Shown piece by piece: positions 35,203 through 47,200 of a DNA stretch of 64,000 nucleotides. Location: NCBI RefSeq assembly GCF_018873765.1, contig NC_057918.1, forward strand, positions 63,676,871 through 63,740,870, read 5' to 3'. Position 1 is the first letter of the stretch, and each line of letters starts with the position of its first letter. A program made the position numbers and the translations under genes. A model generated the notes under the pieces. That model was not told where the DNA came from and did not search any database. It saw only the letters and a program-made list of their open reading frames with translations. The DNA comes from Telopea speciosissima (taxonomy: Eukaryota; Streptophyta; Magnoliopsida; Proteales; Proteaceae).

Positions 35203-38000
35203 ATGTCGGATCTTGCAAAAGGAGAAGAATTCGAGAAGAAAGCGAGAAGAAACTTAATGGCTGGAACCTCTTTGGTAGTTCTAAGTTCGAAGACGCCGCT
35301 GAGTTGTACGAGAAGGCTGCTTCTTCCTACAAACTCGCTAAATCATGTAATCTATCTCTATTTTCCATTTCAATTGCTCTTGATTCATTTTGTTTTTGTT
35401 ACATTTCAATTCATAGACATGAAATTCTTATGTACTTTCTCGTAACAATCCCTCATTTTTCCTTATCCAATTGGCTAATGTTGATCTAGGGTTTACATTG
35501 ATCATTTTCTTAGAATTTTTTTTGGATGCATCATTTTCTTAGAATTGGTTCCTGAATAAGACGTTTGCTGATCCATCTGTGATTGATCTAAAAGAATATT
35601 CTTCTTTTGGGAGTTGAACCTATTGGGTGAAAGGCTCGGTGCAAATGTATGTAGGTTTAATTTTTTTGTTTGGATTACCATTTTTTGTTCTTCATTTAGA
35701 TACAATCATCTTTATCCATTAAAGTCTAAACAATTCATGTCGGGTTTCTTCTAAGTTATTGAAATTCGAAACATGTTATGGAGACTCCATGGAACTTTTA
35801 GGAACCTACAGAATTTCCAGTAAAACATAGCATAGATATTGTCGGGAAATGATGAAGAATGGATGAACAAGCTGGCAATAAAATAATGACAAGTTGGGTA
35901 GACAAAGTATGCGCTGACTGACATGACATGTCTTTGACCAAATGTCCAAGTGGTCTTTGGTTCAGTCCAGTTATGCTATAGTCTCTCTCTCTCTCCCTCC
36001 CCCTCTCCCTCTCCCTCTCTTTTTCATTTCTTTCTTCTTTCTGTTTTGTTTTGTGTTTTGGGATGTAAAAAGATCACTTAAAAATTATTGAAGTTTCATT
36101 TGCCTTTGAAAGAAAAGGTGCCTCCTCAAGAAAGCATGAATTGATTTTTTTGGGTAGTCCTCATGCCTTACTTGCCCAAAAATATTTCTTAGAATGGAAC
36201 TTGAACTCTGACATACAGAATACTATCACAGATTGATATCTTCCTTCTATTTTGATTTTTGACTATAGTTCTTTACAGAATACTATCAGAGATTGACATC
36301 CTCCCTGTATTTGACCATAGTTCTTTAAAATCAAATCGTATTAGTGGGATCTTGGTCTAGTTGGATTGTTGGAAAGGTGAATGATTTCTCACATAACGTC
36401 GATGTCATGTAAAATAAACAGCCTTTCTGCAAAGCAGGGGTATGACTGCATATATTATGACCCTCCCCAGACCCCGTTGTGACGAAACCCTCGTGCACTA
36501 ACTACACCTTTTTTTTAACTTAAAAGAAATGGTGTAATTAAAAACAGAATATGTAAAAGCAAAACCCAGTTTATACACTCCTAAAAGTAGAACCAAGAAT
36601 TGTGCTAGAATTGACAGCCCCAAACAAACCCTTCAAATTTGACTAGACTGATTTTTTTGTTTTTGTTTTGGAAAGGACTGGACTGATATATGTGTTAGGA
36701 TACAATTATTAAGCCCAAAACACCAAATCCACATTCGCTTCCAAAATACGAGAAATTAAAATTATATCAAAATCCACACTCGTATCCCTGGAAGACTTGG
36801 TCTCCCTCCATTGTTTATGATTCGTTTGCATTTGGTTTTGGTATCTAGGTTATGGTTCTTGCTTCACATCATTTAAACAGGATGATCTTTTCCCTGAGAC
36901 TTTTTATTTTCTTTCTTTTTTTGTTGGGTTTTGGGGCGGGGGGGGGGGGGGGAAGTAGCACAGTATGTGATCTTTCGTTCTTCAACAAAGGATTGGCCAT
37001 ATGGTCCGGGTAAGATGTACTTGTGGAATGGGTGGCATGTGGATGAGGCCTGGATATAATAATTGCTGGCCTTGTAACATTTTCGGCAATTCATCTACTT
37101 TGATGATTGAATCTTGATTCTCAGTTCATTGGCGTTTAATTTTGAAAATGTGCTGGTCTTTTTTCTTTTATAGCATTTGGAACACTGTTGTGAAGGCAAT
37201 GCCCATGTGTGGCCTAGGCAACTAAGAGGTCCCTGTGGGTTTAGGTGAGCCTAGGTGATTTGAGCTAGATGCTCACCTAGATTTCCAGAACTGCCTAGGA
37301 GACAGGCATGAATTAGGCACCATGGCTAGGCGACAGCATAGAGACACAAAATTGGTGATGCTCTTTACTAGGCTGTTATTTGTTTTGATCTGTGTGCCAT
37401 ATATTTGTGTTACAGTGTGTCCTTTTTTTTTAATGAATGTAAAGATTCTGTTTATTTCTTTTCTTTTACAGTTCTGAGCAAGTGGTATATATCTCTTTTT
37501 ATTATATCAAATGCTTGATATTTGAGAGTGGAAAAAAGAAAAGAAAACTGAAATGAAAGTCTCGAGGCAGCTAGGGCCTGATCTCTTCTTCTCTGGATCT
37601 TTGTACTTAATGTTTGAGAGATTGTTCTTTAGAGTTTTGGGTCAGTCACCTAAGTTTGGCAAAGCATTTTAACAACTGATTTGAAATATCTCAAAAATAA
37701 GTTGAGTTAGTTCAAGGTTTATTACAGATATAATAAGTTCATATTATATGCTTGTTAAGACCTCTAATATATATATATATATATATTTTTTAGGGGATAA
37801 ACCTGGAGCTGCCTACATCAATGTAGCTGATTGTCATTTGAAGGTACTGATGTATATATCATTTGGTTAAGCACTTAAGTTCTTATTATTTTTCCTTTGT
37901 GACACTGTTAATTATTCTCTTTTTCAGTCAGGAAGCAAGCATGAAGCTGCTTCAGGCTATGTCGATGCTGCAAAATGTTACAATAAAACCTCCCCCAAAG
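35203..38000 (+). pseudogene. Alpha-SNAP copy 2, exons 1-3, frameshifted and truncated
   Basis: Exons 35203-35346, 37794-37843 and 37928-38000. Exon 1 has lost one base relative to copies 1 and 3 (AAAGCGAGAAG against AAAGCTGAGAAG, about 35240), shifting the frame after EEFEKKA, and carries Leu for Ala at codon 4. Exons 2 and 3 match copy 1 (WDKPG, SGSKHE). As in copy 1, exons 4 onward are absent because the unit ends in intron 3. It cannot encode alpha-SNAP. Confidence 0.85.
35347..37793 (+). other. Alpha-SNAP 2 intron 1 with crossover interval
   Basis: No gene. Up to about 35730 the diagnostic bases and a 15-base insertion (around 35714-35730) match unit 3; from 35912 on they match unit 1. 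A CT microsatellite (about 35983-36020), a G run (36936-36952) and a TA repeat (37767-37787) are present. Confidence 0.75.
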
Positions 38001-38246
38001 GTTATTTTGCTCTTTACGCATAAATATAATTTATAAGTTCTGCTAGGTTTTTTTTTTCCATCAGAAAAAAAATTATATTGTTTTATCTTTTAAACTCAAT
38101 GATGTTATCTCCACCCTGTGAAAGATATTTTTTTGATGTACATTTTCCCATTATTTGGGGTCATCTTAGCTTTGTCTCTAGTTTTGCTTGAAGGATATCA
38201 TTAGTTGAATTTATCATAAAAAATAAGAATTTTTCATCCAAAGTAT

Positions 38247-38893
38247 ATGACATCAATTTGAGGATGAGAGGGAGTAATGGAGTTGACTCGACCTACCAAC
38301 AGTTATTAGGATGCAACTATGTATACAGGATCGTAGACTACAGTTTAAAACCAGCAGAGAAAATTAATGACTCAAGATCAGAAGATCTGATATTCTGATT
38401 TCCTTCACACCCTGGTTGAGTGAAGGTGTGATGGAGTGGAAAAAATCTCCAAAATTGGTTGTAAATCTGATTGATGGATGAGACTGTGCAGGGTTTCAGA
38501 GTAGAAAATAATGTTTTTTGAAATTATGGAACATCAAGAACTGACAATCTGACACTCTGATCAGAATCAAATTTAGATCGTATGTTCCCTTTGGAGTGAG
38601 GAACAAACCTTCCATACCTCAGTCCAATCCAAGGGCTAGATTTCCCAGGAGAACACCCAAAACAGGGGTACCGCAAGGTGTAACGACAACAATAAAACTG
38701 CAATCAAATTAACCCTGGTCCTTCCCACTGTTCAGGAATAGGGAACCCTTACTAATTCTACAGAAACAATAGAAGAAAGTAAATCAATAGGGATTGTACT
38801 TGCTTGTCACCATACTACCACAGGGAAGAAAAATAAGAAGAATATTAAAAGGGGATATGGTTCAGATTTCCCACCTGACCTTGACCAGAATCT
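38247..38893 (-). mobile_element. Gypsy LTR fragment in alpha-SNAP 2 intron 3
   Basis: Counterpart of 17860-18506; fossil Ty3/gypsy LTR cut by the junction to unit 3. Confidence 0.5.
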
Positions 38894-39001
38894 ATAAGGT
38901 AGCATACAATTTTGTTTATTGCTAACCTATGATATTTGTCTGACGTGGATTCATACTTCAATGGATTATATCTATAAGGTAGCATACAATTTTGTTTTTA
39001 T

Positions 39002-41683
39002 TCCTATTAACGTAATCAGCCTATGCAATATTGCTTTCAAGATTATCACAAAGCTTGTGGCTGATTGGCTAAATGGGGTGTTGGATAAAATTATTGCACC
39101 AACACAGTCGGTTTTCATAAGGAATTGATTAATATCAGATAATATTTTGGTGGCCCCTGAAGTATTCCATTATATCAAGAAGCAAAAGAAGGGCAAAGAT
39201 AAGTTTCTAGCCTTAAAGCTGGATATGAGGAAGGCGTATGATAGGCTGGAGTGGAACTTTATTGAAGGTATGCTTCTCAAACTGGGTTTTAGTCAGTGGT
39301 GGGTTGAGCGGGTCATGACTTGCATTACTACTGTCTCATATAACCTGCTTATTAATGGTTGTATTAAAGGTGCTATCTCTCCATCTAGGGGAATTAAACA
39401 AGGGGACCCTATCTCCCCCGCTATTTTTATTCTGTGTTCCCAAGCCCTTACATCCATCATTAGACATGCAGAATTGGCAGGTACCCTGCATGGAATCAGG
39501 GTGAGACATAGGGGTGATCCGATCACCCATCTATTATTTGCAGATGATTGCTTGCTGTTTGCACAGGTGAAGCTTGCAGAAATTAATTCCCTCAAAGATT
39601 GTCTGGATCTCTATTGCAAGGCAACGGGTCAAGCCATCAATTTTCAGAAGTCGAGTGTTACTTTAAGCCCTAATACTCATGACAGATTCAAGAGGTGGTT
39701 CTTAAGAATCCTCAAGATCAAATCTGGTGATGGGCCCTCGAAATATCTGGGACTACCTACGGACTTTGGAGTTTCAAAGAAGTTCGTTTTTGATGAAGTG
39801 AAGGAGAAGACATTGAAAAAATTGCAAGGTTGGAAGGAGAAATTACTCTCACACGCAGGAAAGGAGGTTCTTTTGAAGGCAGCAGTGGCCCCAATGTCCA
39901 ATTTTGCGGGGTCCCATTTTAAGCTACCCGCTTCATTCCATGACTCCATAAGGAAGGCATCTTCAAATTTTTACTGGGGAGATTCTTCAGATCAAAAGAA
40001 AATTCACTGGATGTCGTGGGAGAGATTGTGTAGACCAAAATCAAAGGGAGGCATTGGATTCAAGGATACAAAGCTGCAAAATTATGCTCTTCTTACAAAG
40101 GTAGCTTGGCGACTGTGGTCCCTACCAACCTCATACTGGGCACGCTTTATAAAATCCATATACTTCCCACGTACTGATTTCTTAAAAGCAAAGTTGGGAA
40201 ATAGACCATCTTGGGGATGGAGAAGTTTGTTGATTGGGAGGAATATTCTTGAAGAGGGATTAGTGTGGAGAATTGGAAATGGTGCAAATGTAAATATTTG
40301 GGAGGACCGGTGGATACCTTCTCTACCAAACTTCAAACTCCAGTCACAAAAGCCTGCGGGGTGTCCACTCAGGCTTGTTTCGGAGTTGATAGACCCAGTG
40401 AGCCGGTCGTGGAACACAAACCTGCTGCATAGATTTTTCCAACCGAGTGACATTGTTGTGATCTTGAAGATTAAACTCAGCGTTTTTGCAGGGGAGGACA
40501 CGCAGTTTTGGGGCGCCTCACGGAATGGGCAGTTCTCGGTAAAGTCGGCCTATTGGTTGCTGGTTAAGAAGGAAATAGAGATGGGACGAACAAGAGCTTC
40601 TTCCTCGAGATTTCACAGCTGGGATCTTATCCCTAACAAAGTCTGGAATCGTATCTGGGCGATTCAGACTCTTCCAAAAATCAAGAGTTTGTTTTGGCAA
40701 CTGTGTAATGAAGTTGTGGCTACAGGAGCAAGCTTAGTATCCAGGCAAGTTAAAGTGGATCCGAAGTGCTTGAGATGCGGTGCTTAGTTGGGAACCAGTG
40801 ACCATATTATGCTTGATTGCTCCTTTGCAAGGAGTGTATGGTTTGGATGCCAATTGCAATATTCTCCTCCGTCTAACCCAAGTCTGACCAAGTGGATTGG
40901 AAGCTGGGACGTTTTGGTTAGAGCTGATAAGATCCAGGCTGGAGAGTCCCTGGCGAGGGCTTCGTTTGTCTACTGGTACCTGTGGAGAGCTAGGAACGAG
41001 CTTGCTTTTAATGGAAAGAGTTGGACTCCAGTTGAAGTTATTGCAATAGCAGAGAAAGCCTTCCTCGAATTCTCGGAGGCCACTGGATCCTCGGCTGCTA
41101 ACAGAAGTTCCAGTGTCATAGGCACAAACTGACCTATCCAGCATTGGGTTCCCCCATCTGTTGGAGCAGTCAAAGCAAATTGCAATGCAGCTTTGGGAAA
41201 GGAAAATTCTAGAGGTGGATTGGGTATAGTGTTTAGAGATCACACTGGTTCACTTAAGAAGGCTATTTCAGTTCCTCTCCGGTTAAGCTCAGTCCTCCAA
41301 GGAGAATTGATGGCAATCCGAACTGCTGTCTTTGTGGCGTTGGAAGAGGGTTTTACCCATCTCCAGGTAGAAACCGACAGCATGGTGGCAGTGGAACTCA
41401 TTCACCAATCCAATAGTGTACCCCCAACTAATGTGGTGAATATCCTTTCTGATATTCATAGGCTCTCGGCATCGTTCTCTTCTATCATTTTCTCAAGTAT
41501 TCCAAGGGATCTAAACAGTGTAGCAGATACCTTGGCTAGGAAGGCCCTGCCTCTTGTGTGTGAGACAGATTGGCCAATCTCCATTCTTTGGCTTCATGAT
41601 CTATGTGTAAATGAGGCCACTGGTTGTACACACCCTGGAAATCAATAAATTTCCCCTTTACCAAAAAAAAAAAAAAAAAAAAA
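39002..41683 (+). mobile_element. 5'-truncated L1 LINE, copy 2 (RT to RNase H)
   Basis: Same insertion as 18615-21292 but better preserved. An open frame of 546 codons (39147-40787) covers the reverse transcriptase from VFHYIKKQKKGKDKFLALKL through SRGIKQGDPISP and the catalytic FADD (39537-39548) to the zinc-finger region (DPKCLRCGA). A stop at 39125-39127 precedes it, and a stop at 40785-40787 separates it from the rest of the zinc finger (40788-41132). RNase H lies at about 41165-41600 and ends SVADTLARKALP. Its first catalytic Asp position is Asn (NCNAA, 41184-41186). A tail to about 41683. Confidence 0.88.
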
Positions 41684-41879
41684 TAGATGGTTCTTTGGCA
41701 CGCCAGAATTTAATAATACAATAGATTTTATTTATTGCAAGGATGATGAACAGCATCTCGTAGAAGCATCGAGAAAGAGTAAGGTTATTTGTATTGCTCT
41801 ATTGGAGACTCCATGCATTTTTAAGATGTCTTGTTTTGGTGAATGATGGAAGGTGGCTAAGGGTTTTTCTTTTTCTTAT

Positions 41880-43758
41880 GGGTAAATTACGCTGCCACCC
41901 CCTGAGGTTTGCCTTAAATACAGTGCGACCCCCTGAGTTTAGGGTATTTGTTACACTCAGTCCCACTCTGTTAAAGTATTCCGTTAGTTGCTGACGTGTT
42001 GGCCATTGATGCCTTAAAATGAAAAATATACCCTTGATATGGTGTGAACTTACCATTTTGCCCATAGAGCAGTCCAAACTTTACACCCCCTTCCTCTGCT
42101 ACTTGAATCAAGGTTTAGCGTTCTGGCGATCAACCTCAGGAAATCTTCCAGTTCATCAACGATGACCTGCCTCAAGTTCTTGCTATGGCGATCTGCTGAG
42201 GCCATCACCGACGACTTGCCTCAGTCCTCTCTCTGTGCTCATGTTCCTCTTCTCCTCTCTTTTTCTCTCTACTCTTGAACGACTTCTCTTCTCTTCTCGT
42301 CTTACTTTCTTCGATATGACACGGTACAATAGGACAGGAGAAGACAAAAATCAGTTCAGATGGCGATGGCCGCCAGCCCAGTACCATCGGCCGATAAAGC
42401 TCTGATGGCTTCAACGATGCCTATCCCGGCAGCACAAATGCCGTTGGAGATGTTCGCAAGAGACGCCATTATCGCATGGTTCAGGGGACAATTCGCGGCG
42501 GCCAACGCCATTATCAACGCTCTCTGTAACCACCTGACTCAACTTGATGGACTCGATGGCCATGGTGCTAAGTATGAATCGGTTTTTGCTGCGATACATA
42601 GGAGGCGATTGAATTGGATCCCGATCCTTCGGATGCGAAATACTCTATAGCAAACGTTGCTTTGGAGCTTAAGAAAGTCGCGGCCAAGAAAATGATAGAG
42701 AGATGGAGGAGAAAAGAAGAAATTGAGGAAGTCAAGGTTTTTTTTATCATAAAAGGGAAGAAACTAGACAAGATGCCAATGGTAGTGTTCAGGTTGTGAA
42801 TGGAGAACCCAGGGAGGAAATGAAGGAGAGTGAAGGTGAAGCCGTTGATGAGGTGGTGGAAGAAGTTTCGTCCGTTGACGATCAAGAGCAGCTCCAAGTT
42901 TGTATGATTTTTTGCTCGCTTCTTCGATTAGTTGTTCCCGATCTTCATTTGAGGATTTTTTTTTTTTTTCCCCTCTTTTTAATATTCTCCTGGTTAGCTA
43001 GAACTTCTTTCCAACTTTCGTTTTCTTTGGTTTCATTCCTTGTTATCCCCTCTGCAATCGGTCCAGAGTTTCAACTTGGTTTTGGTTTTCATCTTTCCTT
43101 CCTCATTCCCTCCTAAAAATCCATATTTGCTGAATCTGGGTGAAGCATGAAAATAAGAGTTCCATCATCCGTGTGATTTCATGCTCTTTTCTTTCTTATG
43201 GAGGGCTATCGATCATTATATAGAAAATTTATATAGGGGTTTTAACTTGATTTAATAGTTTTTGTATCCCCCATTGTTCAATCCAACTGAATTTTGGGTC
43301 CCCAAGGCACAACATTTCTCCTTCTTCGTATACTCTCCCTTCTGATTCAAGACTATTTGGGTTTCCTTCCTTTTTTCTCCTGGTAAAACAGAACTGAAGC
43401 AAAAATAAAGGGATTACACGTGCAAGAGGGTGGTTTTCCCCAGGAAGAAATGGCCACAGATTTCGCTTTCTATGGGGTTATTGGAAGAGGGTAGAAGATG
43501 GTAGACAGAGGTTGCAGCGGTGGTGGGGCGGTGGTTCAGGAAGAAGAAGAAGAAAGAATGAAATAGTGGTGGGTCCCATTATGTTAGAAAAAAAAATCAG
43601 AATATGATTAATTGAAGGGTAAAATTTGTCATTTAAATTTTAGACTTAACGCCATCCACTCAAGGGTCCACTCAGGGGGTGTGGCTGTATAATTTAGAAA
43701 CACAGGGGATCGCTCTATATTTAGTACAAACCTCATGGGGTGGCAATGTAATTTTCCC
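41880..43758. mobile_element. Pack-MULE carrying an ALKBH10-like fragment (unit 3)
   Basis: Same element as 21487-23397, 1879 bases, flanked by TTTTCTTAT at 41871-41879 and 43759-43767. Confidence 0.9.
42360..42897 (+). pseudogene. Captured ALKBH10-type fragment, broken copy
   Basis: As at 21997, but one base is missing (GATGCGAAATAC against GATGCAGAAATAC, about 42637), ending the first frame at 42650 after 96 codons. The downstream part continues in another frame (42614-42799). Not a functional demethylase; no dioxygenase domain. Confidence 0.7.
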
Positions 43759-43767
43759 TTTTCTTAT

Positions 43768-44211
43768 TTTCCTCCTTTTTCTTTTATGGAAGAGGTTTTG
43801 CCACTAGCGTCGGGAAAGAATCTACACGCCACACCAATAATTATCCTAAAAAAGGTATCATCCACATTACGCCTACATATTCAATGAAAAAGAGAGACTA
43901 ATAAAAAAATTCATGTGAGGAAAATTGGATTATGATGTCATGGGGAATTTTTTCCCTTCTTTTATTTGAAAAGAATAGGAGAGCATTACAGTTCTAACAA
44001 AGAGATAAACCATCCATAACATCCTTAGTGGCAATCATTCTAACTTTTCAATCCTAGCCTTCCTAACTAGCACATTAGCAATATATACTCATAAGCTTCG
44101 GCACAATTTCCACTTGACGGTGTAGGCTATAGAAATTTCTATACAATACAAAACTTTGAGAAGACCATACGTATGGTAAATACATCGACCCAAGTAAAAA
44201 AAAAAAGGTAA
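43768..44211. other. Intergenic stretch downstream of transporter C
   Basis: AT-rich; nothing recognised beyond the likely 3' UTR of transporter C. Confidence 0.45.
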
Positions 44212-47200
44212 TTATAATTTTCTAGTTAAACTAATTATATTGGAGGAAATAGCAATAGAGCTTGTAATTAATGCTAAGATTATCATTAGCGCTGCCAATA
44301 TCGTTTCTCTTCTTGTGGATATCCCATGAACATCTCTGTCAAAATAAAAATAGAGAGAATAATCATTCAAAAGTTAAACTCTGTTAAAATCAATTATATG
44401 CATATCCAGTCATATAAAATACTGAAAAATTGTACCTTAGGACAATGGCGCCTGGGAAAATAAGTGCAAGACTGACAGCTGATGTTGAGCCCATGAACTG
44501 AAAAAAATACCATATATTTGGGAGGGCTATTGCTGCAATGTAAATGAAAACTAGAAGAAAACTGGTGAGGAAGACAAATCTTGTGGTGTCTGCTGAAGTC
44601 GATTGAGGTGATTTGGTGAAGAGTAGTTCATGGATATTGGCCCTAAGAGAGAAGTTCACTAGAGGAAAAACTAACATGAGATGGAGTGCATAACTTAACC
44701 GAACCGTGTCGTTAAGTATCGAACCTATTGGAGAATCAGAATTTCTGTCAAAATTACTAAGTATGTCTGGCATGGTGGAGTCCCCAAACAGTAGGTACCC
44801 AAAGAACCCTACAGTCAAATAAATTGTAGCGCATAGTACTATTGATATTCGAGCTGCTGAAACCATCTTGGAAGGGTTTTGAAGCTCGACTGCAATTGGA
44901 TGAACTGCATTCACATGTGTTATAGCTTGAAGTAAGTTAAATATTATGGTGATAATTCATAAACAACCGATGAAATCTAAAGATGCCTTCCTTATGTAAT
45001 ATCCAATCTAAAAGTTCGAACTATTATATGGAGATTGTAGGAAGTTTAGTCCCACATTGGCTACTAATTAGCCTACAACCCCTTATATATACACCTGGGA
45101 GTCCCTCCATGTACAAGTTCAAACTTTTGGAATGGAAGCTTCACATGATATCAAAGCGGGCTTTTACCGTATTCACGTGTTCACAGTGTGTACTAACACA
45201 CATGCGGGGGAGTGTTGGGAATTTAGTCCCACATCAGCAACTAATTAGATTACAACCCCTTATACTCCTGAGAGTCCCTCACCTACAAGTTCAACCTTTT
45301 GGGATGGAAACCTTACAGAGATACTCATAGGTATATGAGAACCTAAAAGTTCAAACTATTATATGTAGAGACTCATGGGTATATGAGAGGACGGAAAGAC
45401 TCAAAGGTAACTGATGTTAGACTATTCTCCCAACACTTCCCCTCACGTGTAGTAAGTATGGAACCGCGTACACAGTTTTGGAGGCACCTGAAGTAGGATT
45501 GGAAAAAGCCTAGTCTGATACATGAAAATATCTAACCCAAAAATTCAAACTATTAGATAGAGAGACTCATGGGTATATGAAAGAATAGAAAGACTCAGGT
45601 AACCCATGTGAAACTATTTTCCCAACACCACCCTAAGTGTATAGGGAGACCAAACCAGACTACCATCGACTTTTATAGAAACTGCCAAATTCAAATAAGA
45701 AGGAAACGAATGCCTAAAGCTTACCATTGAAGTGGAAGGTGAAAGCCGTCACAATGACAGGAGCAGCAGTGAAAAGGTCAAAGAAAGATGCTTGGTGGGC
45801 CAGATCCGGTAGCAGTCTCGGGCTCTGTGTCTTCCCTTCGCAAAGGGCAAGTATAGCCATCACCGAACTAATTCCAACAAATACAATAGCAAGAAGAACT
45901 GATATGGCTGAAGTAAACCGTAGCGACTCTAGAAAAACCACATCACACGAAAAAATAATGGGTTAAAGCTACTTTGAGATAGCTGAATACAAAACTTGTA
46001 CATATTTCTTAACTATCAATTTTTGGCTTCATTCTACCTATTTGGGTTAGAAATAGAAAGTTTAAAACAATAGTTGTGATATATGGTTCCATAAAAAAAA
46101 AAATGGTCATGACATATGGGAAGTTGGAAGCTTGTTCTTCCTCCTTTGCCACTTGGTAATAATTTAGTTGATGCTCAAACTTTGTATAATTCAATGTTTG
46201 GAAGTTCAAACGGAGTGAAAAGATTTGGATCCCTAAGAATATGATTCAGCTGATTGTGGAGGATATTTTACATTTGTTATCATATTTTAGAGCTTGCTCT
46301 TTTCATTGTATTCCTAGGAAGATCACTTATGTTCCTAACTCCTTAGCAAGGAAGACATGTCAATAGTGTGTTCGATAGTATAGCAGAATTCCACTGTATG
46401 TTGGAGGAGCGTCTAGCCCATTAATTATGCGTTCTCCACGCTCTAATGAATAAATTTTGTTTTACCAAAAAAAAAAAGATTATTTTTTTAACTTTCACCC
46501 CATTCTTGACAACTCCCTTCCAAAAGAGGGGGAAAGCAAGCAAAAAAAAATAGAGAAAATTTGCGATGGAAAAAAAATGATAGGAAAAAAAGAAAAAGAG
46601 CTAACTTTTACTAACCTACATGACGCAGCAAGACAAGAGGAAGAAACACAAAGAGTGTAGTAAAGAGGAGTGCGAAAGCACGGGTGTTCCACCAATGGAA
46701 ACCAAACCATTCTTGCAAAACACCCAAGTGTATTGATCCTTCGGATTGGCTCCCCGACAACACATCACCTACATTACGCATATGGATGAAATGGTCAGCA
46801 ACAAAAAAATTCACATGACTTGATGGTATATGAAGAGTGCACATACGGACCATATATAGAAGTGCAACACATACTATTAACCTTAAGGATTAAGACAAAA
46901 GGGTGCAAGAATATTCATATGTAAGTGTTGCTTCAAATAGTGATGTAGTTATGATGACGACAAGCATGTAACATCAACTCTACTTCCTCGCTCTCTTCCA
47001 ACGGCTATCTTAAGTAACTGCTCTTTTTCCAATGAATCTTTTCCAACTTCTCTATTCCAAAGGCTCTTTTTCCCTACCCGGTATACATGTATGTTTTGCC
47101 TTGTAGAATATAAAGTCGATAATTTGCATGTTTTGAGCTTATGACTATACCATGGTGAGCTCCATGTTGAGTTTGAGGTCCTCTAATGGTGAACTCCATT

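Larger units (their letters stand above)
18507..38893. repeat. Tandem unit 2 (hybrid unit)
   Basis: Complete unit of about 20.4 kb: truncated LINE, Pack-MULE, transporter B, LINE/copia chimera, alpha-SNAP exons 1-3. Spacing of matching landmarks to unit 3 is 20.32-20.39 kb throughout. Its left part, up to about 35730, matches unit 3 and shares its insertions. Its right part, from about 35911, matches unit 1. Confidence 0.9.
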
